From Actinomycetes bacterium (GTDB lineage Bacteria; Actinomycetota; Actinomycetes; Mycobacteriales; Mycobacteriaceae): a stretch of 64,000 bases of DNA. The stretch lies in contig JAEWRC010000194.1 of the NCBI GenBank assembly GCA_023460175.1, positions 1-64,000 of the forward strand, in the 5' to 3' direction. A program made the position numbers and the translations under genes. How positions within the stretch are numbered: the first letter of the stretch is position 1; each line of letters opens with the position of its first letter. The notes beneath the pieces were generated by a model that saw nothing but the letters and a program-made list of their open reading frames with translations, was not told where the DNA came from and ran no database searches. Below, piece after piece: positions 1-8,405 of the stretch.

Positions 1-84
1 TGGTAACTCCAATCATCCCAGTTCAGAGGGCACTTTCCTCATATCAACACCCCCAACCCCACCCACTTCATCGGTGGATCGAGG

Positions 85-738
85 CTAAGCCAACAGGCCG
101 GCGGCCGCGTGCAGGTCCTCGACGAGCGCCGCGAACGCCGCGTCGCGCTTCTCCGACGGGCCGCGCAGCACCGACGACGGGTGCGGGGTGGCCAGCAGGT
201 ACGGGTCGCTGCCGGGGAGCGCCGCGGCGGCTTCGTCGGACAATTCCAGCACCTCCCCGCGGTGGGCGGTGAGGCGGAAGTCATTGCCCATCAACGCCTT
301 TGCCGCCGTCGCGCCGAGGAGCACCACCACCTCCGGTGCCACCGCCGTCAGTTCGGCGAACAGCCACGGCCGGCAGGCCACCACCTCGGTGCGGCTCGGG
401 GTCTTGTGGATGCGCCGCTTGCTGCCGGCGGCCCGGGTGAACTTGAAGTGCTTGACGACGTTGGTGACGTAGACGTTCTCGCGTTGGACCTCGGCGGCGA
501 CCAGCGCCTTGTCCAGCAGCCGTCCCGCCGGGCCGACGAATGGCTGCCCGGCGCGGTCCTCCTGATCGCCGGGTTGCTCGCCGACCAGCATCAGCTTCGC
601 CGAGGTGGGTCCGGCGCCGAACACCGTCTGCTCGGCGTCGCGGTACAACTCGCAACCCCGGCAGCCCTTGGCCGCGGCCGCCAGCGCGCCCAGATCATGG
701 GATTCGGGCACGAACTCCTGCGCTCCGGGGACCGCCAT
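85..738 (-). CDS. udgX: UdgX-type uracil-DNA glycosylase
   Basis: A 217-aa uracil-DNA glycosylase-superfamily protein. The GEQPGDQED motif near residues 54-62 is the water-activating/uracil-pocket motif, and HPSS near residue 186 is the second active-site loop. The loop GSKRRIH, with His at about residue 111, is the hallmark of UdgX; in the M. smegmatis enzyme this His forms a covalent bond with the abasic sugar after uracil removal. Cys26, Cys29 and Cys122, with His97 where family-4 enzymes have a fourth Cys, could hold the iron-sulfur cluster (inferred from position). It acts on uracil in single-stranded DNA. It is transcribed separately from fadD2, with 127 bp between them. Identification is strong because the KRRIH loop is family-defining. 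Confidence 0.93.
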   Translation of the reverse strand: MAVPGAQEFVPESHDLGALAAAAKGCRGCELYRDAEQTVFGAGPTSAKLMLVGEQPGDQEDRAGQPFVGPAGRLLDKALVAAEVQRENVYVTNVVKHFKFTRAAGSKRRIHKTPSRTEVVACRPWLFAELTAVAPEVVVLLGATAAKALMGNDFRLTAHRGEVLELSDEAAAALPGSDPYLLATPHPSSVLRGPSEKRDAAFAALVEDLHAAAGLLA

Positions 739-865
739 GGCTTGCGGTTACCCGTCCGGCGGGGCGCTTATCCCTCGCGAAGGTGCGCAGACTACGGAAA
801 TCTGTCGGCGTGTCGGCCGCGAACACGCACGGTCGCGCTGAAGGAGGGGTGCCGCTAAGGGGTGC

Positions 866-2554
866 TCAGTCGAACATCTCCCGCAGTTCGCGCTTGAGGA
901 TCTTGCCGGTGGGGTTGCGCGGCAACTCCTCGATGAAGATCACCTCGCGCGGGACCTTGTAGCGCGCCAGGTTCGCCTTGACGTACTCCTTGATGGCGGC
1001 CTCGTCGATGGTGGCGCCCTCGGCCTTGACCACGAACGCGCGCAACCGATGTCCCCAATCCTTGTCCTCCACACCGAGCGCCGTGGCCTCGACGACCTCG
1101 GGGTGCCCGCTGATGAGGTCCTCGATCTCGGCCGGGAAGACGTTCTCGCCGCCGGAGACGATCATCTCGTCGTCGCGGCCGCTGACGTAGAGCAGACCGT
1201 GCTCGTCGAAGTAACCGACGTCGCCCGAGGACATCAGGCCGTCGATGATCTGCTTGCCGCCACCGCCGGTGTAACCCTCGAACGGGAAGGTGTTGCCGAC
1301 GAAGATCCGGCCCACCTCCCCCTCGGGCACCTCGTTGCCGTTCTCGTCGTACAGCTTGACCTTCACGCCCTTGACCACCGGGCCCACGGTCGCGGGGTTC
1401 TTCTGCAGATCCTGCGGCCGCGCGATCGAGGCGAACGCGATTTCCGTTGAGCCGTAGAGGTTGTAGACCACCGGGCCCAGATCGTTCATGGCCCGGCTCG
1501 CCAGCTCGGCACCCAGCTGGGAACCGGAGACGAACACGATCCGCAGCGACGACAGATCCGGCTTGGGGTCGGTCTTCTCCAGCTCGTCAAGGATCCGCGA
1601 GAGCATCACCGGCACCACGACCATCCCGGTGACCTTGTGCTTCTCGATGTCGGCGAGCACCGTCGCGGGCTTGAACCGCCGCCGCAGCACCAGCGTGCAG
1701 CCGAGCATCATCGCGATGGTGGCGTGCAGGAAGCCCAGGGCGTGGAACATCGGCGCCGGCAGCGAGGTCACCTCGCCGGCCTTGAACGGCACGTGCGAGA
1801 GCACGCCCCCGACAGGTGCCAGCGACGGCGGGGTGCTGCGGTTGGCGCCCTTGGGGGTGCCGGTGGTGCCGCTGGTCAGGATGATGATCTTGGCGTGCTT
1901 GCTCACCTTCGGGGCGTGCGCCGTGCTGCTGCGCGCGATCAGTTCGGCCAGGGTCTCGTCGGTCGAGCCGGACGGCTCCGGTTTGTCGGGGTTGGTGGCC
2001 AGCGCCCGCAGCTTGCCCAGCGGCGGTTCGGCCAGCGCGACGGCCTCGGTGTACTCGTCGTCGTAGATGATGACCTTGGCGCCCTCGCGCTCGGACACCT
2101 CCTTGATCTGAGGGCCGGAGAATTCGCTGTTCAGCAGGATCATCCGGGCGCCGACCCGCGCGGTGCCGTACAGCGCGATGAGGAACCAGCGGTGGTTGCG
2201 GATCAGCAGGGCCACCCCGTCGCCGCCCTTGACTCCCATCGCCAGCAACCCGTTGGCCACCGCGTGGGCGGCCCGGTCCAACTCGGCGAAGGTGATCTCG
2301 CCGTCGTCGTCAACAATGGCCACGCCGTGGGGATTACGCCGCGCGTTCAGCGCCGGGATCATGCCGACCTCGCCCCATCGACGGATGTCGGCGAGCATTG
2401 CCGCCATGTTCTGGGGCGCTTCGATCTTCAGTGCCCCGGCCTCGAACATCTTGCGCGCGTAGTGCAACTCGGCCGCGCCGCGTTCCGCATACTTGCCGAC
2501 CGATTGCTGCAACTTGGCCGCTGCCAGCAACGGCAGGTCCGTGAGCTTTGCCAT
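866..2554 (-). CDS. fadD2: Fatty-acid-CoA ligase FadD2
   Basis: A 562-aa AMP-forming acyl-CoA synthetase. The P-loop ILTSGTTGTPKGANRS lies near residue 230, the adenine-binding YGSTE motif near 370, and a C-terminal PTGKILKREL lysine motif closes the protein. The sequence closely resembles Rv0270 FadD2, including the unusual N-terminus (MAKLTDLP-type). It activates fatty acids to acyl-CoA for beta-oxidation or lipid synthesis. The start at ATG 2554 is chosen over the in-frame GTG at 2560 because it matches the family N-terminus. It is divergent from the LigD-type polymerase gene, with 66 bp between starts, the arrangement remembered for Rv0269c/Rv0270 in M. tuberculosis. Confidence 0.93.
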   Translation of the reverse strand: MAKLTDLPLLAAAKLQQSVGKYAERGAAELHYARKMFEAGALKIEAPQNMAAMLADIRRWGEVGMIPALNARRNPHGVAIVDDDGEITFAELDRAAHAVANGLLAMGVKGGDGVALLIRNHRWFLIALYGTARVGARMILLNSEFSGPQIKEVSEREGAKVIIYDDEYTEAVALAEPPLGKLRALATNPDKPEPSGSTDETLAELIARSSTAHAPKVSKHAKIIILTSGTTGTPKGANRSTPPSLAPVGGVLSHVPFKAGEVTSLPAPMFHALGFLHATIAMMLGCTLVLRRRFKPATVLADIEKHKVTGMVVVPVMLSRILDELEKTDPKPDLSSLRIVFVSGSQLGAELASRAMNDLGPVVYNLYGSTEIAFASIARPQDLQKNPATVGPVVKGVKVKLYDENGNEVPEGEVGRIFVGNTFPFEGYTGGGGKQIIDGLMSSGDVGYFDEHGLLYVSGRDDEMIVSGGENVFPAEIEDLISGHPEVVEATALGVEDKDWGHRLRAFVVKAEGATIDEAAIKEYVKANLARYKVPREVIFIEELPRNPTGKILKRELREMFD

Positions 2555-2620
2555 CTTCACAGCCTAAGTGACGGGCCTTGCGCCCCGGCCCGGAATGAAA
2601 GTCGATTTACGATGGTCAGC

Positions 2621-3859
2621 ATGGCCAGCGCCGGCGGAAAAAGCAGCGGCAAGCTCGTGCTGGACGTCGCCGGTCGCGAGGTCCCCGTCAGCCATCCCGA
2701 CAAGATCGTCTTCCCCGAGGCCGGGGTCACCAAGCTGGACCTGATCAACTACTACCTGTCGGTGGCCGACGGCGCGCTGCGCGGCGTCGCCGGGCGGCCG
2801 ATGATCCTCAAGCGCTTCGTCAAGGGCATCGACCAGGAGGCGATCTTCCAGAAGCGGGCACCGGAGAAGCGGCCCGACTGGATCGAGGTCGCCGAACTGA
2901 AGTACCGCTCCGGGACCTCGGCCAAGGAGGCGGTCATCCGCGACGCCGCGGGCCTGGTCTGGGCGGTCAACCTCGGCTGCATCGACTTCAACCCGCACCC
3001 GGTGCGCGCCGAGGACCTCGACCACCCCGACGAGTTGCGGGTCGACCTGGACCCGATGCCCGGGGTCGAGTGGCCGCAGATCCTCGACGTGGCGATGGTG
3101 GTCCGCGAGGTGCTCGACGACCACGGCCTGACCGGCTGGCCCAAAACGTCGGGCTCGCGGGGCTTCCACATCTATGCGCGCATCGAGCCGCGCTGGCCCT
3201 ACCGGCAGGTGCGGTTGGCCGCCGAGACCGTGGCCCGCGAGGTGGAACGCCGCGTACCGGACCTGGCGACCAGCCGCTGGTGGAAACAGGAACGCCAGGG
3301 CGTCTTCGTCGACTTCAACCAGAACGCCAAGGACCGCACGGTGGCCTCGGCGTACTCGGTGCGCTCCCGTCCCGACGCGCGGGTGTCGACACCGCTGCTC
3401 TGGTCGGAGGTCCCGACGTGTCGGGCCGAGGACTTCACCGTGGCCACCGTGCCCGACCGCTACGCCGACCTCGGCGACCCGTGGGCAGAGATGGATACCG
3501 CGGTCGGCGGGCTGGATGCGCTGTTGGAACTCGCCGAGGAACTCGGGCCGCCCGAGAAGGCGCCGCCCAAGGCCGAGCGGGACGCCAACCTGATCGAGGT
3601 CGCGCGCACCAAGACCCGCGACGAGGCCCTGTCCGCGCTTCAGACCTGGAAGTCCCGGCACCCCGAGGCGGCGAAGTTGCTCGAGCCCATCGACGTCCTC
3701 GTCGACGGCATGCGCGGCCCGTCGTCGATCTGGTACCGGATCCGGATCAACCTGCAGCACGTCCCCGACGCCAAGCGGCCCCCGCAGGAGGAGCTGATCG
3801 CGGACTATTCGCCCTGGGCGGGCTACACGAGGGCGCAGGGCCGCCGACCAGCGGAGTAG
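2621..3859 (+). CDS. LigD polymerase-domain-like DNA/RNA polymerase (Rv0269c type)
   Basis: A 412-aa stand-alone homologue of the polymerase domain of ligase D (archaeo-eukaryotic primase superfamily). The metal-binding motif VDLDPMPG lies near residue 143. SGSRGFHIY near 177 and the NAKDRTVASAYSVR strand near 235 complete the primase-type active site. Family members add ribo- and deoxyribonucleotides in gap filling and end joining. No ligase or nuclease domain is attached. ATG 2621 is preferred over ATG 2612 because a -10-like TACGAT at 2608-2613 sits 7 nt before it and no Shine-Dalgarno is visible, which suggests a leaderless transcript. It is divergent from fadD2. Confidence 0.9.
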   Translation: MASAGGKSSGKLVLDVAGREVPVSHPDKIVFPEAGVTKLDLINYYLSVADGALRGVAGRPMILKRFVKGIDQEAIFQKRAPEKRPDWIEVAELKYRSGTSAKEAVIRDAAGLVWAVNLGCIDFNPHPVRAEDLDHPDELRVDLDPMPGVEWPQILDVAMVVREVLDDHGLTGWPKTSGSRGFHIYARIEPRWPYRQVRLAAETVAREVERRVPDLATSRWWKQERQGVFVDFNQNAKDRTVASAYSVRSRPDARVSTPLLWSEVPTCRAEDFTVATVPDRYADLGDPWAEMDTAVGGLDALLELAEELGPPEKAPPKAERDANLIEVARTKTRDEALSALQTWKSRHPEAAKLLEPIDVLVDGMRGPSSIWYRIRINLQHVPDAKRPPQEELIADYSPWAGYTRAQGRRPAE

Positions 3860-3968
3860 AAGTCTTACCGAAGAATTACCTTCGGCTTCCTACCGCCTTA
3901 AAGAGCGGCATTAGTTTCGTCATCAAGAGTCAAGTACTGGCTCGCCGCGTATGACCCGAAGGTAGGTG

Positions 3969-4037
3969 ATGACCGTGTTGCTCGACGTTCGTTGGTTGCG
4001 GTTCCGTTTCTTCCACCGGCACTCCACCGCTCGCTAG
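3969..4037 (+). CDS. Possible 22-aa small ORF
   Basis: ATG 3969 to TAG 4035-4037 encodes 22 residues rich in Arg, Phe and His. GAAGGTAGGTG directly before the ATG could be a ribosome binding site, though it is very close. An intrinsic terminator begins 18 bp after the stop, so the ORF and terminator look like one compact unit. A leader-peptide attenuator is unlikely because the next gene is on the other strand. Function unknown; it could be a chance ORF. Confidence 0.3.
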   Translation: MTVLLDVRWLRFRFFHRHSTAR

Positions 4038-4055
4038 AGCGGTTCCGCCGTGAAC

Positions 4056-4096
4056 CGGCTGATGTCACGCAGATCCGCGTGACATCAGCCGTTTTT
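4056..4096 (+). terminator. Strong intrinsic (rho-independent) terminator
   Basis: Perfect 15-bp inverted repeat: CGGCTGATGTCACGC (4056-4070), loop AGATCC, then the exact complement at 4077-4091, followed by five T residues at 4092-4096. U-tailed terminators are uncommon in mycobacteria. The U-tract faces plus-strand transcription. The last T overlaps the stop codon of the minus-strand VOC gene. Confidence 0.85.
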
Positions 4097-4557
4097 CATT
4101 TCTTCATCTGCTGCAGGAATTGCGGCCAGTCGCCGAACATCGAACGCTGGACCAATTCGATCCGAACCCCCAGCGGGTCCAGGTAGTACGCGAACGGCGG
4201 CGGCCCGTCGCCCGCGGTCCGGACCTCCAGCGTGTAGCCGAGGTTTTCGAGGGCGGCGCCGGTCGCCGCGACGTCGTCGGCCCAGTATCCGAGGTGATGG
4301 GTGGCGTTGCGCGGGGCGCTGACCCACAGCGTCCCCGGAACCTCCTGGACGATCTCGAGGTGCGGCGCCTGGAGGGAGTACGCCAGCTTGAATGGGATGT
4401 CCGCCGGACCGTCGGCCGTCACCACCGGGACGGTGTACTCCATGGTCTGGGTCCACCGATAACCGCCGGCGGCCGACAGCCGCTGCAGCGCCGCATCGAA
4501 ATCGGTGACCACCACGCCGACGTGGTAGAGGTCGGCGGCGGACAAGGGTGATGTCAT
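4096..4557 (-). CDS. VOC-family (glyoxalase-like) protein
   Basis: A 153-aa single-domain vicinal-oxygen-chelate protein. DLYHVGVVVTDFDAALQRL opens the beta-alpha-beta-beta-beta fold and places the first metal-ligand His at about residue 11. HHLGYWADD near residue 85 and PLGVRIELV near 130, with a Glu ligand, follow the paired-module pattern. Family members are glyoxalases, dioxygenases, epimerases or resistance proteins; the substrate cannot be read from sequence. The start at 4557 is preferred over ATG 4578, which lies only 12 bp from the divergent start at 4591. Confidence 0.75.
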   Translation of the reverse strand: MTSPLSAADLYHVGVVVTDFDAALQRLSAAGGYRWTQTMEYTVPVVTADGPADIPFKLAYSLQAPHLEIVQEVPGTLWVSAPRNATHHLGYWADDVAATGAALENLGYTLEVRTAGDGPPPFAYYLDPLGVRIELVQRSMFGDWPQFLQQMKK

Positions 4558-4590
4558 AACGGTAACCTTCGGTTTCATGACGGAGCTGCG

Positions 4591-5532
4591 ATGAGCGCGG
4601 GCCTGTTCGGACTTCTCGACGACGTCGCCGCGCTGGCCCGCCTGGCCGCGGCCTCGATCGACGATATCGGTGCCGCCGCCGGGAAGGCCACGGCCAAGGC
4701 CGCCGGCGTGGTCATCGACGACACGGCGGTGACGCCGCAGTACGTGCAGGGCCTGGCCGCCGAGCGCGAGCTACCGATCATCAAGAAGATCGCGATCGGC
4801 TCGCTGCGCAACAAGCTGCTGTTCATCCTGCCGGTGGCGCTGCTGCTCAGCCAGTTCGCGCCGTGGGCGCTGACACCGATCCTGATGATCGGCGCCACCT
4901 ACCTGTGTTACGAGGGCGCCGAGAAGGTCTGGGGGTGGCTGCGCGGCCACGACAGCCACGCGGTGCCCAAGGCCGCGGTCGGCGGCGATCCGGAGAAGTT
5001 CATGGTGACCGGCGCCATCCGCACCGACTTCATCCTGTCCGCCGAGATCATGGTGATCGCGCTCAACGAGGTCGCCAGCCAAGCCTTCTGGCCGCGGCTG
5101 ATCATCCTCGTGGTGGTGGCCCTGGTGATCACGGCCGCGGTGTACGGCGTGGTGGCCGGCATCGTCAAGATGGACGACATCGGCCTACATCTGACGCAGC
5201 GGTCCTCGCGGTTCGCGCAGAAGATCGGACGCGCCCTGGTCGCCGGCATGCCCAAGCTGCTGAGCGCGCTGTCGGTGATCGGCACCATCGCGATGCTCTG
5301 GGTGGGCGGGCACATCCTGCTGCTCGGCACCGACACCCTGGGCTGGCACACCCTCTACGAGTTCGTGCACCACGGCGAGGAAGCGGTCCGCGGCGCGGTG
5401 GCCGGTATCGGCGCCGTGCTGGCCTGGCTGGTGAACACCGCGGCCTCGGCGGTCATCGGGCTGGTGGTCGGCGCGGTGGCGGTCGCCGTCATGCACGTGC
5501 TGCCGTTTCGCAAGAAGGCCGCCGCCCACTGA
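4591..5532 (+). CDS. DUF808 family inner-membrane protein (YedI-like)
   Basis: A 313-aa integral membrane protein. The N-terminus MSAGLFGLLDDVAALARLAA and the segment AAGVVIDDTAVTPQYVQG are characteristic of the DUF808/YedI family. Several hydrophobic helices follow, roughly residues 75-110, 150-190, 220-250 and 275-305. The family is widespread and its molecular role is not established. It is divergent from the VOC gene and followed by a FadE gene after 76 bp. Confidence 0.85.
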   Translation: MSAGLFGLLDDVAALARLAAASIDDIGAAAGKATAKAAGVVIDDTAVTPQYVQGLAAERELPIIKKIAIGSLRNKLLFILPVALLLSQFAPWALTPILMIGATYLCYEGAEKVWGWLRGHDSHAVPKAAVGGDPEKFMVTGAIRTDFILSAEIMVIALNEVASQAFWPRLIILVVVALVITAAVYGVVAGIVKMDDIGLHLTQRSSRFAQKIGRALVAGMPKLLSALSVIGTIAMLWVGGHILLLGTDTLGWHTLYEFVHHGEEAVRGAVAGIGAVLAWLVNTAASAVIGLVVGAVAVAVMHVLPFRKKAAAH

Positions 5533-5608
5533 CGGGTAGCTGCTGTACGGCCGTATAGGCCATGTTGTACGCTCGCGCCGTACTGCACCTCGGGGCGATC
5601 GGACTGAC

Positions 5609-6784
5609 ATGCAACTGAGCTTCGGACCCGAGATCGAGGCGTTCCGGGCGGAGTTCAGCGCCTTTCTCGACGCGCACCTGCCGCCGGCGGAAACCACCCA
5701 CGAGCGGATCAGTTCCAGCGCATACCTGCCGGACTGGGCCCGCCGATGGCAACGCACCATGTTCGACCACGGCTGGTTGCAACCGGGGAATCCACCGGAA
5801 TTCGGCGGCCGCAACGCCGGGATCGTCGAGCAGTTCGTGTATTTCGAGGAGCTGGGCCGACGACGACTCGCCCAGACGTTCAACCCCCAGGGCGTCGGCA
5901 TCATCGCCGCCTCCCTGATCGCGTTCGGCACGCCGGAACAGCAACGAAAATGGGCCATTCCGATCCTGCGCGCCGAGATCACCGCCGCCCTGGGTATGAG
6001 TGAACCGGGGGCCGGGTCCGACCTCGCCTCCCTGCGCACCCGGGCGTCACGCGACGGTGACGACTTCGTCGTCAACGGGCAGAAGGTCTGGACCTCGGGC
6101 GCCCACCACGCCGACGTGATGTTCGTGTTGGTGCGTACCGACCCAGATGCGCCCAAGCACAAGGGAATCAGCGCCCTGATGATCCCCACCGACACCCCTG
6201 GCGTCACGCGACGGCCGTTCCCCTCGGCCTGCGGCGAGAACGACGTGGACTTCAACGAAGTGTTCTTCGTCGACGCACGAGTCCCCAGCGGCAATCTGAT
6301 CGGGCCACTGCACGGCGGCTGGAAGGTCGCCCACGGTTCGCTCGGGTACGAACGGACGCTGCTGTGGCTCAGCTATGCCGAACGGCTGCAGGAGTACATC
6401 GAAGACTGGCGCCCCACCACCGCCCTGGACCGGGACAGCTATGCCCGGCTGGTCATGGACCATCAGGCGCTGCGCCTGCTCGGCTCGCAGGCTATCGCTG
6501 CGGCCGCCCGCGGTGAGGTCGACGACGGGCGGACCTCGGTGCTCAAACTGCTGGGCTCGGAGGCGGCCCAGTCCGTCGGCAGTGCTGCGCTGCATTCCGC
6601 CGGAGGCGCAGGGCTGCTGGACCCGGCCTTCACCGAATACCAGCCTTGGCACCAGGACCACTACACCGGTGGCTGGTTCGACCGCTACCTGCGCAGCTTC
6701 GCCGGCACCATCGCGGGCGGGACCTCGGAGATCCAGCGCAACGTCATTGCCCAGCGGGTTCTGGGTCTGCCGCGCGCTCCGTGA
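5609..6784 (+). CDS. Acyl-CoA dehydrogenase (FadE)
   Basis: A 391-aa flavin-dependent acyl-CoA dehydrogenase. ALGMSEPGAGSDLASLRTRA near residue 130 is the FAD/substrate signature, VNGQKVWTSGAHHADV follows, and the C-terminal GGTSEIQRNVIAQRVLG is the second family signature. It should catalyse alpha,beta-dehydrogenation of an acyl-CoA thioester; the many paralogues in mycobacteria prevent substrate assignment. It is followed 20 bp later by the extradiol-dioxygenase gene on the same strand, so the two are probably cotranscribed. Confidence 0.9.
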   Translation: MQLSFGPEIEAFRAEFSAFLDAHLPPAETTHERISSSAYLPDWARRWQRTMFDHGWLQPGNPPEFGGRNAGIVEQFVYFEELGRRRLAQTFNPQGVGIIAASLIAFGTPEQQRKWAIPILRAEITAALGMSEPGAGSDLASLRTRASRDGDDFVVNGQKVWTSGAHHADVMFVLVRTDPDAPKHKGISALMIPTDTPGVTRRPFPSACGENDVDFNEVFFVDARVPSGNLIGPLHGGWKVAHGSLGYERTLLWLSYAERLQEYIEDWRPTTALDRDSYARLVMDHQALRLLGSQAIAAAARGEVDDGRTSVLKLLGSEAAQSVGSAALHSAGGAGLLDPAFTEYQPWHQDHYTGGWFDRYLRSFAGTIAGGTSEIQRNVIAQRVLGLPRAP

Positions 6785-6804
6785 ATTTGAAGGATGATGG
6801 CCTC

Positions 6805-7668
6805 ATGGCCGACACAACTGAGGTGCTGCCCGCAGCGTTCATCGGCCACGGCAGCCCGATGAACGCCCTGGAGCTCAACAAGTACACCGCCGCGTGGCGC
6901 GCGTTCGGGGCCGCGGTCCCGCGCCCGCGGGTCATCCTGGTGATCAGCGCGCACTGGTACATCAACGCCACCGCAGTCACCGCCATGTCCCAACCCCGCA
7001 CCATCCACGACTTTTACGGATTCCCGCGGCAGCTGTTCGAGGTCGACTACCCCGCCCCGGGACTACCCGATCTGGTCGGCGAGATCCAGGAGATCGTGAA
7101 GCCCACCTGGGTCGGCGCCGACCTCGACAGCTGGGGCATCGACCACGGCACCTGGTCGGTGTTGGTGCACGCCTTCCCCGACGCATCGATCCCGGTGGTG
7201 CAGCTGTCCATCAACGCCGACATGCCGCTGGACTACCACCTGGAACTCGGCGCCAAGCTGGCCCCGCTGCGCGAGCGCGGCGTGCTGATCCTCGGCAGCG
7301 GCAACATCGTGCACAACCTGCGGCAGATGAGCCAAGAACATCCAGACAGCGGCTACGCGTGGGCGCAACGCTTCGACGAGGCGGCCCGGGAATTGTTGAC
7401 GACGGCACCCGACGAGGCGATCCGGCTCCGCGACCATGCCGACTACGGGGCCGCGGTGCCCATCCCCGACCACTTCATCCCGATGCTCTACACCGCCGGC
7501 GCGGCGGGCGCGGCCGGGGCGCCGCTGACAGAGTTGGTCGACGGGTACTGCTACGGCTCACTGTCGATGACCTCCTACACGGTCGGGCTGACCGTGCCCA
7601 CCCCCGACGTCCCCGCCGGGACCGAGCGGGAACCGCTGGACGTGCCGGCGGACCAGTCGAATATCTGA
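6805..7668 (+). CDS. DODA-type extradiol ring-cleavage dioxygenase (LigB superfamily)
   Basis: A 287-aa protein of the class III extradiol dioxygenase, 4,5-DOPA-dioxygenase/YgiD-like group. AFIGHGSPMNAL near residue 10, VISAHWYINA near 45 and ILGSGNIVHNLRQM near 155 supply the His metal ligands and catalytic residues. Family members cleave catechols, although many bacterial ones have unknown natural substrates. ATG 6805 is chosen because the conserved N-terminus starts there and AAGGA lies about 11 nt upstream. It probably shares a transcript with the FadE gene before it. Confidence 0.87.
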   Translation: MADTTEVLPAAFIGHGSPMNALELNKYTAAWRAFGAAVPRPRVILVISAHWYINATAVTAMSQPRTIHDFYGFPRQLFEVDYPAPGLPDLVGEIQEIVKPTWVGADLDSWGIDHGTWSVLVHAFPDASIPVVQLSINADMPLDYHLELGAKLAPLRERGVLILGSGNIVHNLRQMSQEHPDSGYAWAQRFDEAARELLTTAPDEAIRLRDHADYGAAVPIPDHFIPMLYTAGAAGAAGAPLTELVDGYCYGSLSMTSYTVGLTVPTPDVPAGTEREPLDVPADQSNI

Positions 7669-7734
7669 GTCGCCCTCGCCGAATTCGCAATTCCAGACCC
7701 AACAACCCTGCGAAGTGCACCCACGGACACCATG

Positions 7735-7752
7735 TAGCACATGTGCTAGCAT
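7735..7752 (+). promoter_or_regulatory. Palindromic operator and -10 of the vapBC promoter
   Basis: Perfect 14-bp palindrome TAGCACATGTGCTA at 7735-7748, overlapping the -10-like TAGCAT at 7747-7752. The antitoxin ATG follows 6 nt later without a Shine-Dalgarno, which suggests a leaderless mRNA. VapB proteins usually repress their own promoter, so this is the likely binding site. Confidence 0.65.
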
Positions 7753-7758
7753 CGACAT

Positions 7759-8007
7759 ATGAGCAAAGTTGGGCTGCGCGAACTCCGGCAGGATGCCTCT
7801 GACCTCGTGCGTCGTGTCGAGGAAGGAGAGGAAATCACCATTACGGTCGCCGGCCGACCCAGCGCTCGCCTTGTGCCCGCGGCGCCACGCGCGTGGCGAA
7901 CGTGGTCCGACATCGAAGAATTGTTCAGGGGACCGAGCGACCCTACTTGGGACCAGGACCGCGACGCGATCTCGCATGAAGTGCGCGACCCCTGGGGAAC
8001 TGCGTGA
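7759..8007 (+). CDS. vapB: VapB-type antitoxin (Phd/YefM fold)
   Basis: An 82-aa antitoxin. The N-terminal half (VGLRELRQDASDLVRRVEEG, then ITITVAGRPSARLVP) is the Phd/YefM-like DNA-binding fold. The C-terminal half (WSDIEELFRGPSDPTW) is the flexible tail that would wrap the toxin. The stop TGA overlaps the GTG start of the toxin gene (GTGA), so the two are translationally coupled. It should neutralise the PIN toxin and autorepress through the palindrome just upstream. Confidence 0.87.
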   Translation: MSKVGLRELRQDASDLVRRVEEGEEITITVAGRPSARLVPAAPRAWRTWSDIEELFRGPSDPTWDQDRDAISHEVRDPWGTA

Positions 8008-8384
8008 AATCGATACTCGACACCAGCGTCGTCATCGCAACCGATGTTGGCCCGCTCGACGGCGAGTTGGCCATCAGCACAATTACTTTCGCGGAACTTC
8101 ACTTCGGAGTTCTCGTTGCCAAAGGGCAGGCGGTGCGAGCCGAGCGTCTGCGACGCCTACTTGCGCTACAACGCACCTTCGACGGCATACCCCTCGACGA
8201 CGCCGTAGCTGCCAGCTATGGACAGATTGCCGCTGCCGTCGTAGAGGCAGGCCGCCGGCCTCGAGCACGGTCGATGGACCTGCTCATTGCGGCCACCGCA
8301 CACGCTCACGATGCCCGCCTCTACACCCGCAATGCGGATGACTTCGCCGGTCTCGACGACCTCATCGAGGTCGTCTCCGTCTAG
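8004..8384 (+). CDS. vapC: VapC-type PIN-domain ribonuclease toxin
   Basis: A 126-aa PIN-domain toxin. The acidic metal-binding residues are visible: ILDTSVVIA with Asp at residue 6, ISTITFAELHFG with Glu near 34, SMDLLIAATA with Asp near 92, and LYTRNADDFAGL with Asp near 111. VapC toxins cut specific tRNAs or rRNA and arrest growth when free of VapB. The start is GTG 8004, overlapping the antitoxin stop. Base composition is less GC-rich than its neighbours, which fits horizontal gain. It ends 21 bp before the convergent DapB-like gene. Confidence 0.9.
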   Translation: MKSILDTSVVIATDVGPLDGELAISTITFAELHFGVLVAKGQAVRAERLRRLLALQRTFDGIPLDDAVAASYGQIAAAVVEAGRRPRARSMDLLIAATAHAHDARLYTRNADDFAGLDDLIEVVSV

Positions 8385-8405
8385 CGTGCAGAGTGCGCGC
8401 TAGAG

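Larger units (their letters stand above)
3860..4096 (+). ncRNA. Candidate small transcript region
   Basis: This 236-bp gap is less GC-rich than its neighbours. It holds a 6-bp hairpin (CCGAAG/CTTCGG, 3868-3885), a short ORF with a Shine-Dalgarno-like purine run, and a strong intrinsic terminator at its right end. The terminator is oriented for plus-strand transcription. It may serve the polymerase gene 200 bp upstream, or define a small RNA or small mRNA of its own. No known RNA family was recognised. Confidence 0.35.

Noticed and set aside
1637..2620. Long upstream extension of the LigD-polymerase-like frame
   Set aside because: The extension is antisense to fadD2 and non-homologous; the conserved protein starts at about 2621.
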